Origin: Mesotaenium endlicherianum
Taxonomy: Eukaryota > Streptophyta > Zygnematophyceae > Zygnematales > Mesotaeniaceae
NCBI GenBank assembly: GCA_009602735.1
Contig: WELA01010114.1
Span: forward strand, 221,832 to 285,831
DNA: 64,000 nucleotides
Direction: 5' to 3'
Shown: positions 1 to 12,427 of the stretch, piece after piece
Position numbering within the stretch: the first letter of the stretch is position 1
Layout: each line of letters begins with the position of its first letter
Notes under the pieces: generated by a model
Told to the model about the DNA's origin: nothing
The model's database searches: none
What the model saw: the letters and a program-made list of their open reading frames with translations, nothing else
Program-made: the position numbers and the translations under genes

Positions 1-293
1 CGTGGTTCTGTGTGTACACAAACGCAATGATGTCTGTGTATCTTACCTTCTACTTCCATCATGGAACTTAGCCACGAACTACCGTCAGGAAATAGTTCCT
101 GGTAACTTGTGTTACATGCCAGCAGAGGTTTACAACTGGACTAGGGGCAATCTTCTTTATCTCATGAGATGATACATCAAAGCTTTTATGTGGACCACGT
201 AAAATCCCCAAAAAAACAGAAATTTAATGAGAGCAAAGAGGAACCAAGAACAGGAAAATAAGAGAGGAAAGAAAAGGAAACTAATTACTTCAG

Positions 294-3174
294 AGAGTAC
301 GGACTTCGAATGCAGAACAGCGGTGTGCGAGCCCGAAACCTTAGGGCCCAACCTGGCCCATGAGGAGCAGTGCGGCCGCCCCCTGGGCCTCAGGTTTGAC
401 AAGAAGACTGGGGACCTCTGGATTGCGGACGCTTACTTCGGGCTCATGAAGGTTGGCCCTCAGGGGGGCTTGGCGGAGTCGCTTGCCACGCAGGCTGAGG
501 GAGTCCCTTTCTACTTCACAAACGATCTGGACATCGATGACGATGGAAGTGTTTACTTCACTGACACCAGCACCAAGTATAGGAGAAGGTGAGCAGCAGC
601 TGCATGCAAGCGGCCCATGTTGCGGCCCCTTCAAAGCTGCTCTAATTTTGTTCCCGTTGAGGCACAATGCCCCGTGCTATGAGCAGCACACCTGTCAGCG
701 TGATAGTTACCAGGGCAGACAAAACTTTGAGCGATAGTTACAGGCTTGGAGGGTGTGGGGTCAGCGCTCCACATGATCATGTGCCCTGGTGTTGAGATGT
801 GCCTTATCAGTGCCGCCAGAGAAAAGCTAGTCAGCCATCAGGTGACGGAACTGGTGGTGGATACAACTAAAATGGCTAGCTTGACTTCACTGTCCGCTCG
901 ACTGCTCCAGATTAACATCAGATGAATTTGGAAATCAAATCCGTCAGCAGCCCTATAGCTTCAATCCAGCTCGCCCCTGCTGAGACGAGTTACCATCTGG
1001 TGGTGCTCGCTCTGTTGCTCGCTCTGCAACTCTGCATCTCGGCTTGCTGACCTGGCTGCCCCCCCCTTCCTCCCCTGGCCCAGAGTGCCTGAAGGTCGAG
1101 TCAGACACGGCACGTATCTCGCGTCTGGCACTCTGTTGCTCCCCTCCCGGCTGCCTGCATGCTGGCCCAGCAGCAGCAGCAGCCCCCTCCCCCCTTCCCA
1201 ACCCCTCAACCTCCGGCTCAGCCGGGTCAAGCGTGGCAGAAGGTCAGGTCAGACATGTAACCACTATTTTGCATTGCTTCGAGTTGTGCTCGCTTTCACG
1301 CAGGCAGTTCTTGCTGGAGATCCTGGAGGGAGGGTCCTACGGCCGCCTGCTCAAGTACAGCCCTACGACAGGTGTTGCCACCACGCTGCTGTCCGGCCTC
1401 AGCTTTGCCAACGGCGTGGCTCTCTCGAAGAACAGGGACTTTCTGGTTGTGTGCGAGACCACCATTATGAGGTGAGGGGATTCTGAAACATGGAGCCAGA
1501 GGTAACCAGCCATGCACAGCCTTGGAGAGGCAGTCGTGTGTGCTTCATGCCTATATGACTGGGGCTTGTCCCGCCTGTGCTTTCACTGGTTTGACTACGT
1601 TGAAATTTTCTAACAATTTTCATATAATCTCTGATGATGACTTTGATTCTGACGTGCATGAGGAGCATGGTGGTGTTCTGCAATCTCCTTGCTCGTGTGA
1701 GGCAGCTGGATGTTGCCTCCATCAGAAGTCAATCCCGATTGACAAGGGCTGCTTCTTGTAAGTGGTTTCTATTGACGACGGCTGGTGCTAGTCGCCACCA
1801 GCCATACCTTCATTCTGGAGGAGAAGCCGAGTTTCCCCGTCTTTGTAACCTGCATCAACTGACTAAGGTGCAAGTTTAATGCCCAAGGGCAGGAAATTCT
1901 CAAACTTTTTCTTATTCTCCTTCTTTAAGGTTGTGAAGGGTGAGGTGGCCCTCATGGCTCCTTACATTCTAGATCTTCAAACTGCTTGGAAGTAATAACA
2001 TATGACCTGCTATAGCTAGCTGGTCACTCTTGCTTGTTTTAGTGTGTCGGGGTGGAGGGTGGAGGGTGGAGGGTGGAGGGGGGGGGCTTCTGCTGTGGTG
2101 ATTCTCATCCTCGCTGACTTAATACAATACAATATGATCTTAGTGGTCCTCTTGATGAGGCTGCTTTCATACATCGATTAAAGTCATCAACACACAACCA
2201 TCGGCCTCATCTATCCTGCGCTTCTGGTGCATTATATGCCAATGTGTTACCCTTCATTTTGAATGCTCTCTCTTGTTATATTTCTATCTTTCCTCGTCTG
2301 GCATGCCTGCAGGTGCCAGCGGTATTGGCTCAAGGGTGCAAAGGCGGGAACTGCCGAGGTGTTCATTAATCTGCCTGGATTTCCAGACAACATAAGACTC
2401 AATCCGGAAGGTCACTTCTGGATTGCCATCCACTCGCGGCGCAACTCCCTCATTGGTATGTTGGTGACCCTTCACATTCATGCCCTTCAACTCTTGAGAC
2501 TTACTCCTTTGAGCTTCTTTACCTTCCTACTTCCGTGTATAGTGAAAGGACGTAAAACTGCCGGCTTAGTTTATTAATCTGCATTGTGATATGTTCAATT
2601 TTCCTGCTTTGTGTAACTGTACTTTTCCTGCTTTGTGTTACTATTGTATTGGTGAGTGGAGCACAAATGTGGGATGAGGCGAGGGACGGTTTGAAGTAAA
2701 GGACAGCAAAGCAACTTCCAGGACTCTTGAGTGTTATAGTCAGAGCATTTAATGAAACTATGGACTTGCAAAATCACGCAAAGAGTATGTCATAGTGTAC
2801 CTTTGATACTTCTTGACCCATGTTCTATGCAGGTCTTGATTAATGTGCTTCCATCTCCAGGCTAATAACAAAAACATGTCCATGCCCCTTTTTTCTTGAT
2901 CGCAGAATGGATGGGACGCCAGCCATGGGCAAGGAAAGCATTACTTAGCCTGCCTCTGAGTACCAGGGTAGTCTATGCTGTGCTATTGGGCATGCCAAAG
3001 GGGATGGTTATGAAGGTAGACAAGGAGGGGCAAGTGCAAGAGGTTCTGGAGGATGTCAAAGGTTCGAAGGTGCGGGCTGTTAGTGAAGTAGAGGAGCATG
3101 CTGGACAGCTATGGATGGGCTCAGTTCTCATGCCCCACATTGCTAGATATTTGCTACCTAAGGCCGCTCCATAA
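294..3174 (+). CDS. Strictosidine synthase-like (SSL/APMAP-type) protein, 5' truncated by window edge
   Basis: Four exons are visible: about 294-588 (5' boundary uncertain; upstream exons lie left of the window), 1304-1471, 2313-2455 and 2906-3174 (stop). Each junction is GT/AG and reading phase is continuous (2, 2, 1 nt carried over). Key segments are [20 protein letters not shown] and [20 protein letters not shown] in the first exon, then [23 protein letters not shown] with [20 protein letters not shown], and finally [19 protein letters not shown]. This order matches plant SSL proteins, six-bladed beta-propellers of the strictosidine synthase / Ca2+-dependent phosphotriesterase superfamily. 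Most plant SSL members are not shown to make strictosidine, so substrate and function are unknown; many are secretory-pathway or membrane-anchored hydrolase-like proteins. The N-terminal signal/anchor region is not in view. No frameshift or premature stop was seen, so the gene appears functional. Confidence 0.87.
2049..2086. repeat. GGTGGAG-type G-rich microsatellite in SSL intron 2
   Basis: About five head-to-tail copies of a 7-bp G-rich unit run into a run of nine or so G residues, inside the second visible intron of the SSL gene. The G-tracts could fold into a G-quadruplex on the sense strand; that is inference only. Confidence 0.7.
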
Positions 3175-3201
3175 GTAATGTACAGGCTTGCTAATAATCT
3201 C

Positions 3202-3207
3202 AATAAA
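3202..3207 (+). promoter_or_regulatory. Candidate polyadenylation signal of the SSL gene
   Basis: A perfect AATAAA lies 28 bp after the SSL stop codon, a usual distance for a near-upstream polyadenylation element. No transcript data are available to confirm its use. Confidence 0.45.
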
Positions 3208-3933
3208 ATGAAGGTTCTTCATTTCTTTCTCGATCCTTGATCACCAAGACTGCACAGTAGCACCTCATCTTCAGCTAAGCAAGCACACAGGTTATCCTAG
3301 AGTATTTTGAGGTTATTAGCCATTTCTGAAAAGTGAATGAATGTAGCTAATTTCATTCAATTAACATCAATGTGGCTTTTAATGTGCCGTGACGCTTGAC
3401 ATAGCTGATGAACAATAGTAAGATCCAAGGATTTTGAGATTTGCAGACATTGTTCCTTGTTCCCACCATGTGTCTGCACAAAATCAGCTACATATATTTC
3501 CAATCACTAGATGATAACACTGAAATATGAAACAAGCTTCAATAGGTGACAAGCCGCATGCATCAGAAGGTAGCATTTTACAGAAACAAAATTCGGCACA
3601 TGTGCACGTCCGTTCATGCTACTTATAAATGAAATTTGGTAGCATTTGCACTCCTGCACGCCTGTGGTGCCATGTTTGGTGTAGCATTTGTGGTCCATTC
3701 CACCACTTCCATACTTGCATGTTTGTTTTTTCATGCTCCCCTACCAATATTTAGCAGACATCAGCATTAAATGGTGAAATACTGAAAATGTAGATTACAA
3801 AGAAAAGACAAGACCAAAACAAAAGCAGATTCATGTGAATAGAGAAGCAATTGAAGCCACACATTCCACAGCATACATGAGTCACATAAAGTCTGCAGTT
3901 CAAATAACAGGACACAGCTGTTGGTTGTAAATA

Positions 3934-3939
3934 TTTATT
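3934..3939 (-). promoter_or_regulatory. Candidate polyadenylation signal of the LHCII gene
   Basis: AATAAA on the minus strand, about 60 bp downstream of the LHCII stop codon in AT-rich sequence. The position fits a 3' UTR signal for the leftward LHCII gene. Confidence 0.45.
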
Positions 3940-3998
3940 GTACAAGTTCAATGTCACATGAACAATAAATGGCTAATTAATATAAAGAGTGTCTAAAT

Positions 3999-5163
3999 TT
4001 ACTGGCCGGGGGTGAAGGCGGTGGCGTATGCCCAGGCGTTGTTGGCAGCGGGGTCAGCCAAGTGGTCGGACAGGTTCTCGAGGGGTCCCTTGCCGGTGAC
4101 AATAGCCTGGACGAAGAATCCGAACATGGAGAACATGGCGAGTCTTCCGTTCTTGATCTCCTTCACCTTCAGCTCAGCGAAGGTCTCGGGGTCGTCAGCA
4201 AGTCCAAGGGGGTCGAACTGGCCACCGGGGTAGATGGGGTCAGACACATCACCCAGGGGACCGCCACCAACACGGTATCCCTCAATGGCGCCCATGAGGA
4301 CAACCTGGGAGCCCAGGATGGCCAGGATGGACTGGGCGTGCACCAGGGAAGGGTTTCCGAGGTAGTCCAGGCCTCCAGCGGAGAAGATCTGGGAGCCGGC
4401 CTTGAACCACACAGCCTCACCAAAGGTGGTGCCGTTCTGGGCAAGGAGCTCGGGGAAGACGCATCCCAAAGCACCGAGCATGGCCCACCTGGCGTGGATC
4501 ACCTCGAGCTCGCGGTTCTTGGCGAAGGTCTCGGGGTCAGCTGAGAGTCCAGCTGTGTCCCAGCCGTAGTCTCCAGCGTACTCTCCCTGCACAGGTTAAC
4601 CAAACAAATATTGGTTCTATTGTTCCAATGAAGACTAAACATTCGTGGAAAAACGTTCCATCAATGGTTGCTGGAGTTGATTGAGTCGCAATTCAAGGCC
4701 TGCAGAATTTCCATGAAATTGAAGAGTGATGGCATGAGGTTCTTACGGTGAGGTATGAGGGAGTGTCAGCGGAGAAGGGTCCGAGGTACTTGGGGCGGTC
4801 CTCTCCGTACCTGAAAGAGAATGTTATCAAATTAGATAAAAAACTAAATCAAGACTATACTCAGACCCTTGGGAGCTAAGCAGATTGCAGATGAGTGACG
4901 AGAAAACCCTTCCCAGCTACGAATATTACGCCAGTCATGTAGCCATGGGTATCACGAACAGAAGAATTCTTCGCCTCTTGACAACTATTCTACTCCGTAG
5001 AGCTGGCTGGCTAACTAACTCACCAGATGGACTCGTTGGTGGTCTTGATGGTCCTGCGCATGGTAACGCGGGCCTCAGCCTGACCAACCTGCTTGGCAAG
5101 CTGGGAGGTGTTCCCCAAAAAGGTAGCGGGGATGGTAGCGGCGGTCATAGCGAGAGCGGCCAT
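3999..5163 (-). CDS. LHCB: Light-harvesting chlorophyll a/b-binding protein of photosystem II (LHCII)
   Basis: Three exons (5163-5024, 4810-4747, 4586-3999) join in phase to a 263-residue protein, normal for LHCII. The start codon has a CACC context and opens a chloroplast transit peptide of about 33 residues ([18 protein letters not shown]...) rich in A/T and low in acidic residues. The mature part begins near [17 protein letters not shown], which contains the WYGxxR trimerisation motif (W47). Helix B carries [11 protein letters not shown] (E96, H99, R101) and helix A carries [11 protein letters not shown]; both are the paired Glu-Arg chlorophyll-binding helices, followed by the amphipathic C-terminal [20 protein letters not shown]. 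The product binds chlorophyll a/b and xanthophylls in thylakoid membranes and feeds photosystem II. All introns are GT/AG (4811-5023, 4587-4746). It overlaps no neighbour; the SSL gene converges on it from the left. No defect is visible. Which LHCII subtype it is cannot be decided by eye. Confidence 0.97.
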
Positions 5164-7800
5164 GGTGACAGAGTTGTTAGAGAATGTGAAATTCTCTGAG
5201 TTGAAAGAGTAGACTGTGAAGAAAATGAGAGCGCTTCAGAGTGTTATGGAACTGGGCAGCTGGTGTGACTGGAGGACTGAGACCAGGGGCCTCGAGACCA
5301 CCGAGAAGCTAATTCGTGTGACAATTGGACGACCTGCACGCATCGCCGTTGAAAAACTCTAAGTCTGCTGACGACGGCCTCGATCGAGTCAACTGCCAAC
5401 AAGGACTGTGCTTCCAAGAAGCCGGGCGCTCGGATGCTGCATAATTGCGCGTAACTGATGGTAAGCTGAGGATAGCTTACCCGTTGGCTTGTCATGTGGC
5501 TCTCGTTAAGTGGGCAATAACAGCGACAATCTAATGCTCAAACCTAATTGGCAGCAACCTTTGAGCTAAACGAATACCAGGCCTCGGACGGATAACCGGC
5601 GCTCGAGCCTGTTTGTGGCAGTTTGTGGTCCACCTCAGAATGGTTTGGTATTGTTTGGTATAGTTTGGGACCACCTTGGGACGGCCTTGGGAGGTCTGGG
5701 GCAGTGCCGAGGCCGTGACGAGGATTCGTACCGAAAGCTGTTGTCGACCGTTCTCGACTGTCCGTGGGCCCTGTAAGACCATAACTGCTGCACAGCTGCA
5801 CAAACCTGCACAAACCTTCACAAACACATCCACAACACGGCTGTTACCTTGCACTACGCTTGTAACATCTACATGGAGCAGATTAGCAGATAAACAGTTA
5901 GGGTTCATTTACATGTAACTTCTTTAAGCTGAAATGTCAACCTTCTTTAAAGGTCAATTACTTTAGGAGATCAACCGATGTTTCTCCATCTAACAACTAA
6001 GTAATCAAGATTGTTTCGTTACATGAGTGATATGCTGATTTAAATTATGAGTCGACTTGCAACCCTTGTTTGTTTTTCCAAAGAGATAGCTACTAATGGT
6101 TGAGAACTAGAAAGCCCTAGTGATTGAACATTGAAATGATGAGCAGTCTTTGAGGTATATACAAGAAATTTGATGAAAAAAATGTCATGATATATTTTGT
6201 AACGTTTAATGGACCGGCACTTTGCATGGTCTTCATTGTCCCGTGCGAGTGCGATGTAGTGACCTTGCCAATTGTAAATATAATGACTTGATGCTTATTC
6301 TTGTCTGTACAATTTTAATAACATTGAGCATTGAAACATATGTCTTCTTAGGTTCTGCATTCACTTCTGGAAAAAACTAGTCAAAGGCATGCAAATAAAT
6401 TGTATCAAGATTCATTGATTTCCAAATTTTCAATATATATTTTGCTTTGCTTCTCACTTAACTTTCATACCGCATGACAATTGACCATTGGATTTTACCC
6501 TCATACTTGGAGCACTCATCTGTATGAGTAGTTCAAGCTAAGCCTGCTTTTTCTCACGAGACACTTAAACATGAGTAGTACGTACTTCAGCGTACGACTT
6601 GAGAATAAAAAGTTGTATCATACTTGTGTGCATTCTCTACTTTTTTTCACATGGCATGAACCCAACTTGACTGGGGCATTTGAGCTTTAATATCAAGTGT
6701 TACACAAATAAAATTTAATCTTCAAATTCATCATGTTTAGCCACATGATAGCACACGATATTGCAAACTTGTGAAACATGGATGGCTGAAGACACGGTGC
6801 TATTTTTAGCTTGACATTGCTTAAACATTTGCAGATTGTTGACACTTCTGTTATGTTTATAATTGATCTCACATAAAAAAGAAGTGTCCAAAATTTGACA
6901 AGTTTCAGGGACAGTCTAACAAAGTTGACATCTACTTCAATTCTATTGAATTTATTTGAAACAACTTGAGCGTTGCCAAATGATCCCCACATTGCATCTG
7001 CGTACACTTCACTGTAATTTTGGAGACTACTCATGAAAGAGGGACAAACTCTAGATGAAAATGATTCCAACATGATCAAGGGTGTCAAGTTGATGATTTG
7101 GCTTGCTATCAGCTTACTACTATGCTCAATTTAATATAGAATCTGAAAATTTATAGTGAAGCTAATTTGTATGTTTCGTATTATTTGGTAAGCCTTTGTT
7201 TTACGTACCAAGAGGTCAATTTAGCAATTTTTGATTAGTTTGGCGTGGTTTGCGTGCAATGTCGACAAAGTAGGATGTATTCGGCGTACCACTGGTTTCC
7301 GGTTCAGCGTAAAAGGCGTAGTGTACAATTCCATTCTGCCAAGAGTTTCTTTCGTTTGCCACCTGCACAATTAGCAACTTCTTTCCTTTTAACCATTAGG
7401 TGTTTGCAAGTGCGTCGTACTTTTCGCACCACGGCTCAATGCGCAATGAAGGTAGTTCGCGTACCACCAGTTATTTGAGGCGTTGGAACAGGTATTTTTG
7501 CGTACCGCTTGTTTCTGGGGAGTAGTTAGCTTATTTTCCTGTTCCACTGAGGAGTGAACTCTGCGTTCTGCTGGATGCAGTCTGGCAATTGTTGAGCGGT
7601 TCCCTCGTGATCCCTGTTGCTGGCGCATGACATGACATGAGAGCACATCAATATGAAGAACATCAACTTTCTTAGCAAGAAGATGCAGGTGTAATAAATT
7701 TCACAGCAGTCGCGCATTGCCACGTCAAGCACGTCTTGCTGCTTGCTTTCACGCCCCCCTCACTCCCTCGCACGAGCCACCCAATGATGAAGCGGGACGG
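5164..7800. other. AT-rich intergenic DNA upstream of the LHCII gene
   Basis: No conserved protein or RNA gene was recognised. The first 150 bp should hold the LHCII 5' UTR and promoter; no convincing TATA box was found. Around 5786-5830 there are imperfect copies of a GCACAAACCT-like word. Between 7280 and 7510 the word GCGTACC followed by an AC/GC-rich stretch recurs three times. All open reading frames here are short and unlike known proteins. Confidence 0.5.
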
Positions 7801-10800
7801 TGGCTACAAGAGGGTCCCCGCTTGGGTATGGCGTGACGCTTCTCCTTCTATACAATTGCGGTATAGAGGTAGCAACTTAGATCTCTGACGACCGACATGG
7901 ACGGCCAATGACAGGTGTTGGCGAGGAGAAAGGGGGGGGGAAGGGAGGGGGGCAGCAGCTGCAGCAGCAGGAGCACCATATGCCCCCCATGGACCGGTCG
8001 CCCTCGGCTCTGTCGCCTGCTGCTGCCTGCAGGTACAGCCTCCTCTGGTGTTCCAGCTGGTGCTGGAGGAGCCTTCCTCCATCTCTTGAAGCTGGCTGTT
8101 GTCTCTGAGAAGTAGAGTGGCACAAATGAATGGGACGTATGAGTGGCACAAGTGAGTGGCACCTACCTACCAGCCTGCACGACAAGGGACCAAAGCTCCT
8201 GCCGCGGGATTGTACGTACAAGCGGCTCTGTACGTATCGTTAGCAGGGGGGAGAAGAAGGGGGGAGGCAGAGGGGGGAGGGGATGCAGACACACCTCGCC
8301 CCCTTCGGTAGGCATGCATTTCGCCCTGTCGCCCTCCTGTGAAGCAGCTTTGGAAGGCTTGGGGTTGGAAGCCAGGGGTTAAGCGAGGGGGAGGGAGCAG
8401 GGCAGGCACGGCAGACTCTGGGGAGAGGAGCTCAGTCAGGCCTGGCCAGCCGCGGGGCTGCCCCCTTCCGTCTGAGCAGAGTGGCCCGATCACGAGATGC
8501 TAATCTGGCGAGTGGGGGCCCTCTCACGCGTCGCGCGTGCGCCAGCTGCCCTCAGGGGGGCTGGGCCCCGGGGAGAGGCAAGGGGCTCCCTGCTCGCGTG
8601 TGTGCGTGCCGGCATTGGCAGCCGGGGGGTGTTGTTCTCTCGAAGATTCTCCGCACTGTTGCTCTGACGGCAAGAGAGGGGAACGAAGAGAGAGAGGGGG
8701 GGGGGCATCTCTCTAGTGCTTACGGTGCTGCCACTCAGCAGGGGGGGAGATACAGGGCAGGTGAGAACGGGGCCGCTCTGCTGCAGGGTGCGAGACAGCC
8801 CTGGAGGGGCAGCCCCTGGCAGCAGACTCTCCCTCAGCCCATGACTCTAGCCCTCCTCCACCTCCTCCTCCTCCTCCTCCTCCTCCTCCTCTGCCGCTCC
8901 TCTGATGACCCCCATGGCATCGTCCGTGCCGGGCGCGTGCGCTTTGCAGCAAGCTGCTGGCGACGCTGCCCGAGCGAGGAGGCAGCGGCCGCGGCACCTG
9001 GCCTTCTCCATCGAGGGGAGCTTTGGGAAGCGCCAGCGCAGATGAAAGAGGCAGCCAGAAAACGCCGAGAAGCTCCAACCAGGATGCGCCATCTGGCTTG
9101 CTGGACTCGAAGCTTCCCTATGAGGAAGACTCTTTCAGCGAGATGCACAAAAGAGAGAATTAAGGGACCCCCTCTGGCTCCCGGGCTTCTGGGTCAAGCT
9201 GACTGGACTCAATCTCGGGCATGTGAGCATAGGCGTGGGCATGGGCGTGGGTGTGTGCAAGTACGGGGCCGTTTTTTGGAGGGGGGGGGGGGGCAGGGGC
9301 AGGCGCGCATGGTGCGGCAGAGAGGGCCATGTCACGGGAGCCACAGCGAGCTGTGCCTGCCTGCTCGCGCCTGCCACCGTCGTCGTCGTTGCCGCCGCCT
9401 GCTTCAAGTGTGTCTCGCTTACCTACACCCTACACCCAACATCCTACCCTAGGCTCTACGTAGTATCACCCCCCTCCCTGGCCCTCCCGTGGTGGGCATG
9501 CAGCTCCGTGGCACGCCTTCACCTCTCCTGCTCCTCCTCCCGCTCCTGCCTCTCCCGGTCCTCTCTGGCTCCGGCTACCTGGCGTGCCAAGGTCCCAAGC
9601 GCGCGGCGCGCTGCCACCAGGCATGCGGCGTTCCCCTCCTTTGGACGTTCTTTTTGGCCCGCTTCTTCTAGTGTGAGGGATCGCATGGCTTCTGGACTTC
9701 TCAGCCCGTCTCGTCTGGATCGTAAACCCTTGGGGCTGGAGGTTGTCGGAGCCGGATGTGTGCACAGGGCTCTGTCTGCCAAAAGTTTTGAATGCCGCGT
9801 GACTCTCGGATGCTCTACAAGCTTGCGTGTCGGGGGGGGCGGTCAGGCGGGCGGGCGGGAACCAACCAGGAGAGGGTCAGCGCAGGTGCGACACCTGATC
9901 CCCCTGAGACTCTTTGCCCCGCGCCGGACACCTGGCGCCCTACGCCCTATACGGCCTACACCCTGCGGAAGCCATTTTGGAAACTATGCTTCTTCCCGAG
10001 ACCCTGCCTGCACCTAAGTCCTGAGCACTGAGCACCAATGCTGGAGGGGGCAGGAGGCCTGAGGAGAAGGATGGGCTGAATGAAGGGGGAAGGAGGGGAG
10101 GGGAGGGGGAGGGGTTGGGCAGGCACGAAACGCACCAAGACGAAGGAGGGTGTGGCTACTCCTTTGCGGGTCTGACTGCCCTCCCTCTTCATCCATGACT
10201 CCTGCACCACTAGACGTAAACACTCACACACACACACGCACACACGCACACACACACACACACGCACACACACACACGCATGCACACACAAACACACTCA
10301 CACAGGCCTCGCACAACGCACATGAACAGCTCTCACGGACAGCACGCGCTGGCAGCAATCTCCAGGCGTGGCGCTGCAGCGCCCGCGGGACTGGCTGTGG
10401 CCTCGCTCGCTCCCAGTCGAGATCCCCCAATGCTTGCCTGTGCCGCATGTGCGTCTCGCCTTCTCCTTCTGCTGGCTCCCAGGCATCGTCCATCAGGGGT
10501 GGGCAGGCTCCTTGTCGGGCTCCTCTGCTCTGTGACCTGCTTCTATCAGGGGTTCACAGACACCGCGGGCAACTCATCAGTTGCCGACCACCTCGCCAGC
10601 CCTTGCTTCGCATCCATCTGCCAGGTGGCGCCCTCAGCCGAGGGTACAGGGAACGGCGTGGTTGGCTGAAGAAAGAGCCTGTTGCTTTTCAGCAGGGTTC
10701 ATGCACTCAGGGGCACCGCAGCAGCTCATGGCGTGTGCTTGCGCAGGCTGTGCGCACGTGCATGTGCGCGTATGCGCACGTGTGCGCATGTGTGTGTGTG

Positions 10801-10900
10801 TGTGTGTGTGTTCTGTTTGTGAAATTGGGGGTGCATAAGGACAGATGTGCTCACGTACATGCAGGAAGTTAGCGAGCATCCTTCTTTGCTAGTGGATGGA
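7801..10900. other. GC-rich low-complexity region without a recognisable gene
   Basis: A sharp rise in GC content separates this stretch from its AT-rich flanks. It holds a CCT trinucleotide tract near 8856-8890, a CA tract near 10223-10300, a TG tract near 10790-10811 and several G homopolymers. Long open frames exist on both strands (for example about 320 codons forward from 8481), but their translations are arginine/alanine/proline-rich, contain no domain I know, and mirror the base composition. It could be downstream flank of the PP2C-kinase gene or an unrecognised fast-evolving gene; nothing decides between these. Confidence 0.4.
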
Positions 10901-11859
10901 TGCGGACGGCTTATGCTTGACTAACTACACTGAGAACAATTATATAGCTGCTGGTTTGAAAAGAGAGATCCGCCATAGCTGAAAAGTTGGTGTAGTGTTA
11001 TGGCATTCTCTACATTTATGTACCTTCGTATTACTTTCTTGTAATTGATAACTCGTTATTCATTGAGATCTAAGTGTGGCAATGGGCGCTTTCCGTTTTG
11101 CCTTGACACCTGTCGATCGCTGGCAGCAAAATTGTGCATAACGCAGAGATGAAGCCTCTTAAGCTGTGATTGTGTCAAAAGGACCCATTCATTTGTAGCA
11201 AAGTCAATAATGGTTTTCTCACAGCTAGGTTGTACTAGCCATTTATAACGTCCTTCAAACTTACTTCAAATTAAGTTGCAGTCGGTTGTGAGCAATTGTG
11301 AGACGATGCTACGGTCAGATAGAAGCCTTCATGAAGGTATTCAGGAATTTTTTCAAGCAATCCGTTTTGCATTAAGTGGTGAAGCGCAAAAGCATGGTTC
11401 ATGTGCCCTAGCTGCACAAATTTTAAAACTTTGAGCGATGCAAAAGACGGTTGCATGCCCTACTTTCAAGTTAATATTGGATGCAATTGTAATTTGCCAT
11501 CTTAAGTCCCATTGGTTGCTTGGTGACAAGGGTGGTGCTCCATTGCTACTGAAGTACCCATAATCTTAATGGAGTGTCTGTCGACTTGTTTAAGGGCCGT
11601 ATTGGAGATATTGCCGACAACATAGTTGATGCTATTTAATTGTAGTAGTAAGAAGCAAGCTATTACGCCATTCACTGATTGCACCACGCTGCGCTTTTAC
11701 ATCACAAGCCAAGTGGGTTGTGCTCAACGCATTACTTTCTCGATCAAATCAAAAAAATGGTAACTAGACGCAAAAACGTGCTCTAGCTCACACAAGGAAG
11801 ATGATGAGCACGTAAAACTTAGAAGAACCTCTTCACATCCAAAAATAAAACAATTGAGC

Positions 11860-12378
11860 CTAAGGATCTGTATAAAAATAAGGATGAGTGAGGGCTTCCT
11901 CTGCTGAGATGCGATCCGCCTGTGCGATGAGAATACAGAATACAGAGCACGCGTTATCCCTTGTAGACATACGTGACAATTGCCATATGAATGTTATATA
12001 TCTTGGTACATATATGTATATGTATCTGACGTGTTGTTCGAAAAGACTCTGAAGCAACTGGCAATGAGATGATACACCCATCAATGTTGGCGTGGGAGAC
12101 CCTATGGTACTAAGGACGCCCGCACTCTATGATACACCGATACAGCATTGCTTTTGTGAATAATGCACGGACGGTTGCACTTTCACAGATGATGAAGGTA
12201 TTAAGGGAACCCACGCCTTCATTCAAAGGTTTAAGACTTAGCTACTTGAAGCTCTCCAAGCTTTGGTGAAGACTATGGTAAAGACGCCCTCTAACTGATG
12301 GGAGTCAAGTCAGCAGCAGAACCGCCATACGTGACAACGGGCTAACGCACACTCGTACTGACAGACAAAAATACGCGT

Positions 12379-12427
<49 letters not shown>

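Noticed and set aside
5164-5300. TATA-box promoter for the LHCII gene
   Set aside because: No convincing TATA-like sequence at a usable distance from the start codon was found.
8481-9452. 323-codon forward ORF
   Set aside because: Composition-driven, contains trinucleotide repeats, no domain, competing long frames on the other strand.
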